Shown piece by piece: positions 38,341-50,930 of a stretch of DNA of 64,000 nucleotides (positions within the stretch are counted from its first letter, which is position 1; every line of letters starts with the position of its first letter). Made by a program: the position numbers and the translations under genes. The stretch comes from Sipunculus nudus (taxonomy: Eukaryota > Annelida > Sipuncula > Golfingiida > Sipunculidae): NCBI GenBank assembly GCA_026874595.1, contig CM049317.1:17757382-17821381 (forward strand). Direction: 5' to 3'. The notes under the pieces are model-generated. The model did no database searches. It saw nothing but the letters and a program-made list of their open reading frames with translations, and was not told where the DNA came from.

Positions 38341-38923
38341 TAGTGATGGGAGTCGGTTCCTTTTTCATAATCGATCATCGGTTTGAGCAAACTGATCGAT
38401 GATCGATTAATAATCGGTTCAGGCAAATATAAAGAATCATGCAGCTATCTGTGAAACTTTACTTTCTTAACCAAGCCCGCATGTCTTAGTAATTCTATCT
38501 AAAGAAAAGAAGTTTTTGCTTTTTTATATTTTCCTATTATTAGTAAAATATGCTTTTAAAAGATCCATTTTAATTATTTATAATAATTAAGAATTAAACC
38601 ACAATCCAGGACATCTACTTGCTGCATAGACCCAGAAAATTAATGGAGCATTTTAACGCCATACCGCCCATACTGTGCAATGTACATCTCGTTACAAAAC
38701 TCCCCGCTAATTCTGCAGCTCCTTGCCAGTTCAAAGAGGTTTATTACGTCCTCCGTTCTCGCATCGACCGTGGTAAACTCAGTTACATACGGAAGTTATT
38801 TGGGAACAAAGACTCATTATCATGTTTATGATGTAATCGATAGTTGCCTTTGGTAATCGAGCGCTTGAAAGTGGCAGCAAACCGACGGACTTTTGATAAA
38901 ACTCGATGATCGGCCCACCACTA
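38341..38923. mobile_element. hAT-like non-autonomous element with exact 8-bp TSD
   Basis: Terminal repeats tagtgatggg at the left and tagtggtggg (reverse complement of the right end) are bounded by an exact 8-bp direct repeat, atcagaat, at 38333-38340 and 38924-38931. The subterminal DNA is rich in CGATCATCGG/TAATCGG motifs, as in 3226-3616, so the two probably belong to related families. A 70-codon open frame inside resembles no known transposase. Confidence 0.82.
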
Positions 38924-39029
38924 ATCAGAATGACGTTAATAAGTTTCGTACCTGTTGTATTTATCAGAAGGCTATTTAATGTGTCAATCCATTTTCATAT
39001 TTGCAAAAGGAGTGCAAAGGCACCTCTTA

Positions 39030-41482
39030 TACAGTATATTCCATGTATGCGTATACAGTATATTCCACATATGCGTATACAGTATATTCCATGTATGCGT
39101 ATACAGTATATTCCATGTATGTGTATACAGTATATTCCATGTATGCGTATACAGCATATTCCGTGGATGCGTATACAGTATATTCTGTGTATGCGTATAC
39201 AGTATATTCCATGTGTGCGTATACAGTATATCCAATGTATGCGTATACAGTATATTCCATGTGTGCGTAAACAGTATATTCCATGTATGAGTATTCAGTA
39301 TATTCCATGTGTGCGTATAAAGTTTTTTCTCATGTGTGTGTATAAAGTATATTTCATGTATGCGTATACAGTATATTCCATGTGTGCATATACAGTATAT
39401 TCCATGCATGAGTATACAGTATATTCCATGTGTGCGTAAACAGTATATTCCATGTATGAGTATACAGTATATTGCATGTGTGTGTATACAGTATATTCCA
39501 TGTGTGTGTATACAGTATATTCCATGTGTGCATATACAGTATATTTAATGTGTGCATATACAGTATATTCCATGTGTGCTTATACAGTATATTCCATGTG
39601 TGCGAATACAGTATATTCCATGTGTGCGTATACAGAATATTCCATGTGTGCGTATACAGTATATTCCATGTATGTGTATACAGTATATTCCATGTATGCG
39701 TATATAGTATATTCCATGTGGGTTTAAACAGTATATTCCATGTATGCGTATACAGTATATTCCATGTGTGCGTTTACAGTATATTCCATGTATGAGTATA
39801 CAGTATATTTAATGTATGAGTATACAGTATATTCCATGTGTGCGTATACAGTATATTCCATGTGTGCATATACAGTATATTCCATGTGTGCGTATACAGT
39901 TTATTCCATGTGTGCGTATACAGTATAATCCGTGTATGAGTAAACAGTATGTTCCATGTGTGCGTATACAGTATATTCCATGTATGCGTATACAGTATAT
40001 TCCAAGTATGGGTATACAGTATATTCCATGTGTGCGTATACAGTATATTCCATGTGTGCATATACAGTATATTCCATGTGTGCATATACAGTATATTCCA
40101 TGTATGCGTATACAGTATAGTATGTATAAATGTATGCGTATACAGTATATTCCATGTATGCGTATACAGTATAATCCATGTGTGCGTATACAGTATATCC
40201 AATGTATGCGTATACAGTATATTCCATGTATGCGTATACAGTATATTCCATGTATGCATATACAGTTTATTACATATATGCGTATATAGTATATTCCATG
40301 TGTGCATATACAGAATATTACATGTGTGCGAATACAGTATATTCCATGTGTGCGTATACAGTATAATCCGTGTATGAGTAAACAGTATATTTCATGTGTG
40401 CGTATACAGTATATTCCATGTATGCGTATACAGTATATTCCAAGTATGGGTATACAGTATATTCCATGTGTGCGTATACAGTATATTCCATGTGTGCATA
40501 TACAGTATATTCCATGTGTGCATATACAGTATATCCCATGTGTGCGTATACAGTATATTCCATGTATGCGTATACAGTATATTCCAAGTATGGGTATACA
40601 GTATATTCCATGTGTGCGTATACAGTATATTCCATGTGTGCATATACAGTATATTCCATGTGTGCGTATACAGTATATTCCATGTGTGCGTATACAGTAT
40701 AATCCGTGTATGAGTAAACAAAATATTCCATGTGTGCGTATACAGTATATTCCATGTATGCGTATACAGTATATTCCAAGTATGGGTATACAGTATATTC
40801 CATGTGTGCGTATACAGTATATTCCATGTGTGCATATACAGTATATTCCATGTGTGCATATACGGTATATTCCATGTATGCGTATACAGTATAGTATATC
40901 CAATGTATGCGTATACAGTATATTCCATGTATGCGTATACAGTATAATCCATGTGTGCGTATACAGTATATCCAATGTATGCGTATACAGTATATTCCAT
41001 GTATGCGTATACAGTATATTCCATGTATGCATATACAGTTTATTACATATATGCGTATATAGTATATTCCATGTGTGCATATACAGTATATTCCATGTGT
41101 GCGAATACAGTATATTCCATGTGTGCGTATACAGTATAATCCGTGTATGAGTAAACAGTATATTTCATGTGTGCGTATACAGTATATTCCATGTATGCGT
41201 ATACAGTATATTCCACGTATGGGTATACAGTATATTCCATGTGTGCGTATACAGTATATTCCATGTTTGCATATACAGTATATTCCATGTGTGCATATAC
41301 ATTATATTCCATGTATGCGTATACAGTATATCCAATGTATGCGTATACAGTATATTCCATGTATGCGTATACAGTATAATCCATGTGTGCGTATACAGTA
41401 TATCCAATGTATGCGTATACAGTATATTCCATGTATGCGTATACAGTATATTCCATGTATGCATATACAGTATATTCCATGT
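39030..41482 (+). repeat. 24-bp minisatellite, about 100 units
   Basis: The unit is approximately catgtgtgcgtatacagtat plus attc. Variant monomers (aatccgtgtatgagtaaaca, ccaagtatgggtatacag, atccaatgtatgcgtat) recur as ordered blocks of roughly 200-430 bp, for example near 39.93, 40.36, 40.70 and 41.14 kb. This shows higher-order duplication. In most units 14-15 consecutive bases alternate purine and pyrimidine (for example catgtgtgcgtatac). Open frames in several phases on both strands are a by-product of the eight-codon period. Confidence 0.95.
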
Positions 41483-41585
41483 GTGCGTATGTGTATACAA
41501 CTAGGATACGTGCTGCATTCGAATATACGGAATCATTACAGGAAAAAAAAACGTGTCCGATTCCTAGTTGTATACACATACGCAC
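41483..41585. repeat. perfect 24-bp inverted repeat at the array edge
   Basis: 41483-41506 and 41562-41585 are exact reverse complements (arms contain gtatgtgtatacaactagga and its partner) around a 55-bp loop. The outer part of the left arm is continuous with the last minisatellite unit. The hairpin could mark an element end. Confidence 0.9.
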
Positions 41586-41769
41586 CACATACATTCTACA
41601 TGCGATACTTAAAGCGGACCGGCTAGCGTTGCTTGTCGTATATTTCCAACTTGGTTTATTAAAAAGTGAGAGAACAAATATAGTTAACTAGCTGTGCACT
41701 CTACTTTTATCTAACAATATTATATTCTTCAGGAAATCTACTCATTGCGCTTAAGCAAAATTTAGATTG

Positions 41770-42069
41770 AGACCCTATGGTCTGTGGGTAGTGCACAAGG
41801 CCCAAAGCCGGGAGATGGTGAGTTCAAAATTCAGCCGAGGCGGGGAGATTTTTCACGGTCGGCCAAAACCCAGGGTGAGTCCTCTGCAGGGACAATGGGT
41901 AGACTGTACCCAACAAAAGTATTCCACTCACAGACGCGTGCGCCTTTCGGGGGTTCCTCCGTGTTATGATCAAGCAATATGGATGACACACACCCTGGAA
42001 CCGCAGAAATGGTTACACCAGGTTAATCTCGTGTAAGCCCCTGACGGGAAACCACAAAAGAAAAAAAAA
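41770..42069 (+). mobile_element. tRNA-derived SINE-like element
   Basis: The head shows a Pol III-type A-box-like segment (ggtctgtgggtagtgcac) and a B-box-like gagttcaaaattc about 30 bases later, followed by ccgaggcgggga. A body of about 200 bp of unknown origin ends in an A-rich tail at about 42052-42069. No target duplication is certain. It could also be another element that captured a tRNA-like promoter. Confidence 0.6.
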
Positions 42070-43287
42070 TTATTTTGGATAGAATTTTATTATAACATCA
42101 GGTAGGTGAAAATACTTCCACAAAAGTGCGAGATAGTGTAAGGGAACATTTATCCACATTTAACAGAAAATATCGATTTGTTTAAATATCATTTATCATT
42201 AAAAGACCATAAATGTTACATTAAGTGAGGCAATTTTCGGCGCGTAGCTTATCATCTTCCTATGTCATCGAGCTGGTCTCGGTTAAAAATGGGGCCATAT
42301 GTGTCACGAAACTGGAATGAACCTTCGGTGATAATAGAAATAAGGCAGTGTCCGCATAAGAACCAGATTATACTGAGCCAGTTTATTATAGTCGGAAAAT
42401 AGTACGTTTTGTGTCCACATTGTAGTTCGCTTTATAGCCCTTATTTAGCCTTATTTATTAACACTTGAGTTTGCTGTCTACCCTTTGCTTTTACTCCTAT
42501 TTACTGTGCTGCCACGATTGATATTTTTTGGAAGGATTGGATCAAATGAATATCAAATTGGCTCCAGGCTTATAAGGAACGGATTTTCGTGTATACGCAT
42601 TGATTTTTGGACCATTTAAGATTTCCTATTTAAGATTTTGAGTGATATTCGCCAAATTAATTTAAATAGACCTCATCCCATGACCCATATCTATGCATGT
42701 GCATAATATGAAGCAAGTATGACAATTAGTGTTTGACTTATAAAGCTCACAGTACTGTAATATGGCAATGATAGGTGTATTAAAACACGCAAAAATTAAA
42801 CAAAGACAACAAGTGGCGCCACCATTCTCGCGTACAAGACAAAGCTATCCAAAGTCTTGGGTCAACTTGATTTTTGGATCAATTCATTCAATCTTTCTTG
42901 AGAAATTATATCTATGCACATGTAAAGTTCGGGAAATATTCATGAAATATTTTTTTTCTAGTAATCGCACAGTCAAAATCTATCTGCGGCGACTGCGGGA
43001 CCATGCTTAAACCATAGTTTCCCCGAATTTGTCTAGGGATACAATTATATATACTGTATAGTCTCATCTGTATCTAGTATCAGCTATTCATATATGTAGC
43101 ATCATGAGTCGAAAGGCAAATCATATAATATTATAAATGATATCATATTCTTTATGTTGCCAGTAAAAAGTTAATATTACTAATAACACCAGATCTCATG
43201 AATTATTTGCGAATAATATATATAAGTTCAACTGGTTCGATATTCTTTTTCGGCAATATGTTAAGAATTGGCGAGTATTTTGAATAA
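42070..43287. other. no gene; fragment of the 35-kb repeat family
   Basis: Around 42805-42960, gtggcgccaccatt and acaaagctatccaaagt match the units at 35100-35700. The rest is unassigned. Confidence 0.5.
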
Positions 43288-43291
43288 TGAT

Positions 43292-43341
<50 letters not shown>
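43288..43341 (+). repeat. (AT)n microsatellite
   Basis: An uninterrupted AT run of about 50 bases. Confidence 0.97.
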
Positions 43342-43344
<3 letters not shown>

Positions 43345-44262
43345 AGATCGCAAAAAAAATTAAACCTCGCCATAATATGAAAAAAATGAATATTTAACGT
43401 CGCTAATATGGAGCTAATCATAGTAAAACAGCCGTACGTGAAACTAGACATCAACTAAATCAACATTCACATGATGAAGATAAAGATGTTAATGAAGGTG
43501 GTTTATTGGGACACATTAAAATTTGTTTACTATGAACGTGCGTTTGTTATATAGACTAAATCTTTCAATTATCCATTTAAAAAAAGAGTGTTGATAATGG
43601 TCGGAGTTCAGGGGAAGGCACGTGACGTGACGTCATTGTTGCCTGTGACGTAACGGATCACGTTCAACAGATAGCCGTATGGTACACTTACTCCAACCCG
43701 ACCCGAATTATTGTTTAAAAATATATTTAGAAAGTTCTTACTTGTTCGAGTACAAAAAAAAAGTTCGCGACCAATACCGCATATTTTAGGTCCCCTGTGG
43801 AGGGCGAAATGTATCGGCCAACACCTGGTGAAAATGGCCATTTCTGCTGCACAGGAGTGAATACAACCAAGTCATCTGCAATTTCATTATATAAAAGTTT
43901 CACCCATCCTACTGGCATTTGTTTTATTTATTTAAATAAGATATGGCTCACTCTTGACGCCACAAATTGGGCCGACCCTGACCGGACCCGGAAATATGTC
44001 CCTCTAACCTACATGCAACAAGTGCAAGTAGTAACATGTGCTATATAAAAAAAACAATAAACACCCGTTCCCGAGTTATTAACGGTTGCATTTACACCAA
44101 ATTGAACTTAGTCGACCCCTCCACAATACAATCCTACATGAAATGTTTCAATAACATCTGTGATATCTTTCTTCACTTATCATGTGGACACACACGCAAT
44201 CGAGTGACACACATCGCTTCGCACAGGTTAATAATAATGACAATAATGATAATAATAATAAG

Positions 44263-44265
<3 letters not shown>

Positions 44266-44305
<40 letters not shown>
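44266..44305 (+). repeat. (AT)n microsatellite
   Basis: An AT run of about 40 bases, preceded by an imperfect ATA/ATG trinucleotide stretch (about 44229-44263). Confidence 0.95.
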
Positions 44306-44309
<4 letters not shown>

Positions 44310-44526
44310 GTCCGGTATGGGGACGCAAACTGCAAATGTACGTTAAATACAACGTACGTTATACGTGCTTAAATAAACATTAGCCTTCAGAGACTGAACT
44401 GGCCTGATGCTTTCGTGTATACAATGCCATGAAATCTTATTTGATTTCTACCGCATCCTTTGTGACATTCAATAAAACTCGGTCAATGGGTAATGGGTAA
44501 TTGCTAATGCTGTAGCGTGTATTTCA

Positions 44527-44553
44527 ACACACACACATACACACACGCATATA

Positions 44554-44609
<56 letters not shown>

Positions 44610-44616
44610 CGCGCGA
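44527..44616 (+). repeat. CA / TA / TG / CG compound microsatellite
   Basis: Alternating purine-pyrimidine sequence almost throughout: (CA)n, gcatatatgtgtgtg, (TA)n, (TG)n and gcgcgcg. It could adopt Z-DNA or cruciform structures. Confidence 0.93.
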
Positions 44617-45112
44617 TAGAATAATATTTTGACTCTATTAAATGTAGGGGCTTATAAGTGAAGATTAATTTTAGCCAATATAAAATATTCTTTATTACAA
44701 GAGTTATTTTAACTAGCAATTTCGCCCTGCTATTATGAAAAAAAATATCCACTCTTAAAACAGTCGCAGCTCTTTTAAAATAAATGCCAGAATCACACAT
44801 ATACGTAGAATATATCTCTCTCCGTGATAGCGTTGAGAAAGGCAGATTGCCAATAAATCCCCTTGAACTGAAGTGATATGGATATTGTGACGGCAGCTTA
44901 AGTAACAAGGCATCGGAGTGAATTCATAGGATGGATTTATATACTCCCACACTAATTAAATATGAGGTGATCAATGTAATCATGCCATTATATCCAGAGA
45001 ATAAAATTTACACACTGGACATGAAAACTTATTAATCATTAGAACGATATTAATCGGAAAATGTGATATTTCAGGGTTCATAGGTTTATAGGAAGGAGAT
45101 GTATCCTACGCA

Positions 45113-45137
45113 CCCCCCCCCCCCCCCCCCCCCCCCA
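45113..45137 (+). repeat. poly-C tract
   Basis: A run of about 24 C followed by accccgcccgc. Similar C or G tracts occur at 14810-14835, 15681-15702, 19060-19077, 37691-37706 and 47938-47950. Confidence 0.9.
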
Positions 45138-45207
45138 CCCCGCCCGCACCACTTGAGACAAATTGACGCCACTGTAAGTGATCCATTTGCTTTTGGAAGC
45201 AAATAAA

Positions 45208-45370
45208 CCGTGACAATTCGACTCAGTAGGCACTTATATTGGGCTTGTAAGTCCTTGAGTTGGATAAAGGCCATATTGAGGAATGAAACGCAGTGGTTTT
45301 TCATCATGATGCATTCATATCGGTGTAAACGCCCACAATCTTAACATTATGCTACGAATGATGAATTAAC
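45208..45370 (+). repeat. dispersed family R2, copy 1
   Basis: Begins ccgtgacaattcgactcagt, then has atattgaggaat and cttaacattatgctacgaat ending gaattaac. It matches the left part of the copies at 50931 and 62812. Confidence 0.7.
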
Positions 45371-47734
45371 ACGAAAAAATAGAAGCAAATGGACTGGTCG
45401 GTATGTGACTCTCATGACTGTCCACATAAATAACTATTGAAGTGATTTGCCTTCACGATACACGAATAAACACCGTTAATCGCGTAGACCGACGTGAAAT
45501 AAAAATATTAATTAGGATGATTAAGCCGACCTTCACTTTGATCTGATTGGTCAAGGCTACCTCAATAAATAAACAATATCATTCGCTTATCGTTGACACC
45601 AATCGAACACACCAACTGAAATTGTAGTTAAATCCAGTGAAGCCTCCTCACGCTTCGGTTTGATATACTTTAACAGTGTCCAACATATTTACATCACATG
45701 TAAGTACATTAACAAGTTTTGCCATTTAATAGTCACATCAACTAGAATGTCCTCGATGAGGCGCAAACCTCCGCAGTGGATCATCGCTCTTCCGTGTCAG
45801 AAAACTTATCGAGACACACACCCCAGTTAAATGAGTTATTCTTTTGCTAATGTTCTACCATCCCACTTTTGTGGGAATCTGTGTGGTTATTTCACCCATA
45901 CTGACAACAGACTGACAGATCCGATCTACTGATAACATATGTTTACCATAACAAAACTGCGTGACCAGAGGTCCGAACTTGTCCACGCACGGCAGATCCC
46001 ACAGAAGGAGAAGAAACATGGACGAGGACACACCAGTTGAAAGCTTGAAAAATCTTGTTAAGTCGCGATATGTTCATAATATGTACCAATTATCGTTCCC
46101 GTTTTTTTTCTCACTCTTTGCATGCGGGAGTAATCACAAATTTTAGAACGAATCAAGGGCAGATGTCATCATATTCTAAGGAGAAAACACTCTACGTCAG
46201 GTATATTTATTATACCCTGTTTGTTGATAATAGCGTTGATTGTTATCACTCCTACTTTGTAATATACCAATGCGAACAAGGCTAGTGATCATGCACGAAA
46301 GTTCTGATTAAAAATGTACAGCGGCATGTGTCATAAAATAAGTGTCAGGAGAAGTGAAAGCCTTTTCTCTACCTTTTCTCTCTGATCAGTACCGTATGGG
46401 GCTGATACTGTTTCATATATTACTATTCATAACAACACACCTGTACATTTTGTAGAGATACATTGCACAAGGCAATCGTACCACATTATACAAGGACAAG
46501 GAGAAGTTGCAAAGCAGCATTTTGTATATTTCTACACTGTCTGCTTAGACAATAGTTCTGATGACACATCGACGCATCTCTCAGCATTAATCATATTTTT
46601 TTTATATTCTTTATTGAAGAATTAATTATTACATATCCAATACTGCAAACATTACTGTAGTTCGAACTACTCATGCGTAAAAGACAACATCCGATGCAAC
46701 TGACAGACCTGCACTTTTCGGGGTATATTTTTACCACTAGAAGTCCGGGAACCGAAGACCTAGCACAACCGCTGGTAATCTGTTGAGCCATTCCGTAAAT
46801 AACAAAGGCGACCCTTCACTCGAAAAATCAATAATCACAAGAGGTACACTTATCCAGCTCTTAACAATCACAGCATAGATCCATCCAGCAATCCAAGATG
46901 TGTGTACATGAGCGTAGCTTTTATGAAGAATATACTTTTGGGGATAACGTTATTCTGCATTGAGGAGCGATAATTGGTTGTATTTGCACGGGACTTAATT
47001 ATACTTGTGAGTGTGAGTACAACATCATTTTCATCATTACCTCGACTGCTTTGTAGCCTAACTTTATGACTACCATTAATGATTAGTAAGTTAACAAGAT
47101 ATATATCATGATGTTTGGTATATAACCAAATTGATTCGTATATAAGGCCAGAAAAGTACACTGAGACGCTATCGGTAAGCGACAGCGCTGATGCTTTAAT
47201 TTGGAGAGCCATATTTGAAGATCCTTAATTTAGATTTTCTATTATATGGTTTCCCTTTACACGGTAGTTATTTTTTTCACAACCCCAGCTGAGCTTTGTA
47301 AAGGCCAATGGGAAGGACTGGTCTAATTCACAGGCGAAATGGGGGCAGGGGGGGTCACGGTGTCGCAAGTGGAAAGACTCATTATCTAAATCACAGGGCT
47401 GATCATAAGATTTTTCAATTTATGAAATAGAATAATATCAATTGTGGCTAAATTAATAATTTTATTGCTAGGGAATAAAATGTTATGTAAAAATAGAATA
47501 AAATATCAATAATAACTGCGAAAAGAAATGGATAAAATGAAAGATGTCAGAGCTAGACGGGCCCCCCTCCCATATCCGCTTCTTCCATTGTTGTATAATG
47601 ACTTAAGAAATGAGTCCCCAGGGATCGAGAAACACCTGTTGTTCACATTTATTGACGCTGCAAGTGGGTCAGTCACACCCGGGTGCATGCAGGTTCATTT
47701 AATTGCGAATGACCACAAAGCCACATTCCGGGCT
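45371..47734. other. no gene firmly recognised
   Basis: Unassigned. A short frame starting with a well-placed ATG at 46018 (MDEDTPVESLKNL) with a possible donor nearby is noted separately as a weak candidate 5' exon. G-rich patches lie near 47340-47352. Confidence 0.45.
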
Positions 47735-47938
47735 TTGTCGCAGGTAGTTCGGCTGTTTTCGGTGGTTTACTCTAGACTCAGGTCGGAAAACATGAAAAAA
47801 AATCACTCAAAATGATGTGTACATTAAGAATGATATATTCTCATATCGACCATGTCACTGCGGGAACAATAACTGTTAACATGAGGTATGGAACAGTGTC
47901 ATACGCAACGCGGTTTCAGAGAACATTGAGGACAAAGG
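47735..47938 (+). repeat. dispersed family R1, copy 3
   Basis: Shares with copy 2 the blocks ggctgttttcggtgg, aatcactcaaaatg, ctcatatcgacc, acatgaggtatgg and gcggtttcagagaacattg, ending gaggacaaag. A G-run (47938-47950) follows at once, with a TIR element just beyond it. Confidence 0.75.
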
Positions 47939-47966
47939 GGGGGGGGGGGGATTCCTTTTATAAGTA

Positions 47967-49490
47967 CAGTCAAACCTGTCTGAACGACCACCCATGAAAT
48001 GCGGGCAACTGGCTATTACGACAACTGGATATAAGTCCCTTTCGAAATTCCGTTAAATTATCTATAGATAAAACCTTTGAAATACGACCACCTGTCTATT
48101 ACGGATTACGGGCAAATTTTTCCCGACGAAAGTGTTATATTGACCTGCCTAATGCGGGCACTCATTGAGCTAATCACTGACCAGCGCTGACCGGTCGGTT
48201 GATTGACTATGCGTGAAGTTGCAGTCACTTGCACCGCTTTTTATTTTACTGGTGGTCGTTTTGGAGGACTCTGGGCCCGGAGCGCCGGCTAGGCCACGTG
48301 CATGGCTCACACGACCACATATGAATGGAGGTCCCCCAAGTTAATATCTGACCTGTGCCCCCGTGGTTTGTCTTTCATCTATTCAGTGTGCCATGAAAGG
48401 CGTTATAACAAAGAGTAGATAATCTATGATGTTCCTATGAAGCAAGTGATGTTAGTAACCAGTGACGTCAGCAAACAATTTTGAGTCGTTCATATGGGGG
48501 TTAGTATAACTGACAACGCAGTTTTTTTATAACGCGGGGTTTATAGAAAGTTATTAAAACTGTTCCACTAGAGAAATAAGCAACTCCTCCGTGGCTGTGA
48601 ACGTGGCCTCCGCCGTGAATTTCTGACACCCATAATCGTTCTAAGAACTGATTTGAGATTGTTCGAAATTGCCCCCACGGTATAAAAATTTGCATTATCT
48701 GTGAGGCCTCATTAATGAACCGCTTGTATGCACGGTAGCCAGTCGGCAATATTCGGAAGAATTGCCGTCTAGGGCTATGCAAATGAGTTGAAAAGAACCA
48801 ATGACACGTGGTTACGAATTCGGGTACCTGTGAACTCCTATTTCTTCTGTCAACTAAAACATCGCTCGTGCGCTAACAGGAGTAAAAGCGACGATTAAAA
48901 CACCATTTGAATGTCAATTAACTAAAAGTTTAATGCAAATTTGGCGGCAACACGTGGTGATCATTCATTTTCAGTGGTTAAACGGCGGTATATAATGACA
49001 GTATTTTTACAAGGGCGATGTCAAATTCAATACCGGAGACACGCACGTGTACATCTTATGTAAAAGAAACCCTGTAAAATAAAAAAAACCAAAGGCTCAA
49101 ATTCTTGTTTTTTTTTAAATAGTAAAACCCTCATTAAATTTTCAAACAAAAGTCCACCTGAATACGCGATTGGTTTCCGCGTATTCAAATAATATTTTCT
49201 TATATATCGGTATTACAGATTTACCGACGATGTAAAGCGGACTGACAGAGTTCATCATTGCCTTTCGTGTAAATGGTCTGTCGCACTGTAAACGTTGACA
49301 GAAATTAATCGAAACGGAGTCGTTTAAACGTGTAAACGTGACAGGCCGACTAAAATGCATACTTCCGTCATACATGTCATCTAAATTTGTGCAGTTCCTA
49401 AATTTTCAGAACCTGTCTTATACGAACACCTGTCTATTACGACCACTTGTGCCAAGTCCCTTGGGTGGTCGCATTAGACAGGTTCGACTA
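47967..49490. mobile_element. 1.5-kb TIR element, possibly pogo/Tigger-like
   Basis: The left end cagtcaaacctgtctgaacg and the reverse complement of the right end (tagtcgaacctgtctaatgc), each followed by gaccaccc, form an imperfect terminal repeat of about 28 bp. The left end follows TA, as expected for Tc1/mariner-pogo insertion; the right flank does not show a clean TA. Degenerate internal copies of cctgtctattacg occur near both ends. No transposase frame remains. Confidence 0.6.
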
Positions 49491-50930
49491 ATAGATTGGA
49501 GTCCCGGGGTAAAAGTCGAAAGCTGGTGATTTAAACTTTCGCAGCAAAGGTTGCATTACCCGATTGCATAACATAAATGCATGCAAATTGACCAAATTCC
49601 ATTTTATAGTTTTTTGGATTAGATTTCCTGGCTTCATGTTTATATCTGATCAAGTGGTTCTACTTTGATATAGGCCAGCTTCCTGTTCATCCTTCTTTCC
49701 ATCTACCGACTCGTTACAGAAAAAAAATTGTCTGTCTTTTTTTGTCGCTCACATATTCAAATTTAAAAGAAATAGTACTACCGAGTTAGGATCAGAAATG
49801 AAATGCTGTTCGCCACCTAAACAGGCTTTAAACATAACCCGAGTCTCCTCTATAATTTTGAGGGATTTTAAAAGTCTGTTTAGACTATGAAAGGCGTTCG
49901 ATCATACGGCCCTTTACAAGTTGTTTTAGTTAAACATCCTTCGAGCATACGACCCCTGTTAAATTCAAAAGTCTCCTAATTTAACCATCTACCAAGGATT
50001 AACATACCCAAAGCATACAGATTCAGTTAACCGTCTGCTAAACATCTGATTTAAACACCTGCTAATATTAAACAGCTTTCAAACATACAGCTCTATTTGT
50101 TTCGTAAAACTATGTGTTTCGTAAAAAAACTGTTAACTCTAATAAGCAGGTCGTATGCTCGAAAGGCGATTAAGCCTTGTTTTACTATCAGTCGGTAACT
50201 AAATTTAACATGAGATGTCTATGCCAAAAAGCCTGGCTAAATGGGATGTTTCACATTTTCTGTGTTCATGTAGTTCTGCGCTGTGATTGGGTGTTCTGCT
50301 GCAGGTAAACTTACCTGCCAAGGTTTGACAATTCTCGAGCATACGGGCATACATGTCTGTAACTGATGAGTGATCAGTGGGCACTCCCCTCCGTCCCGAC
50401 CGGTCGCCTGCAAATAACCAATAACATGGCGGCAGCCTGCAATCAAACGTAGCATTTTAATTAACTGAAAACCTTGGGGTGGCAGTAAAAGCTATTGGGT
50501 TTGCATAGATATTCGTACATGCAGATGTGCAACCAATTTCTAACAGTCCTTTTTCATTTTCCTCTTCTTGTCGTACTGTCATTTATCCAAAGTAAAACTC
50601 AGGGTGACGTTATTCTGTTGGTAAAAATAATAAATAAATATTGGTTGACGTATGTATACCCACGCAGTCGTTATTTTTAGCGAGGCAGGTTTTAGAAAAA
50701 GTTTGTTTCTGTGTCGTTCATGATGGCTTGAAAGCTTTGTATGAATCGGTGTCATTTAGAAGAAAAGAGGTAACTTATGTAATTCATTTTGTTGAACAAC
50801 ATTTTTTCTTTATTATTTGGCAAATATAACACAACCATATAAGTTTCTGATGCCGTACACTACCACACAGAAAATATTTTTATCCGGCCCTTTGGTGTTC
50901 TATTATGACTTGCAGAATGACTTACAGTAG
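49491..50930. other. no gene; short inverted repeat at 49890-50170
   Basis: ccttcgagcatacgaccc (about 49936) and its reverse complement near 50146-50166 bound a small element-like segment of about 280 bp (49890-50170), with a related gttcgatcatacgg near 49899. Otherwise unassigned. Confidence 0.45.

Noticed and set aside
39030-41482. CRISPR-like array of regular 24-bp repeats
   Set aside because: There are no unique spacers, repeats are contiguous, the genome is eukaryotic and no cas genes are present. The same holds for the 27- and 42-bp arrays.
38906-41626. Open frames of up to 423 codons in several phases and both strands of the 24-bp array
   Set aside because: Simple eight-codon periodicity, with no start context or domain.
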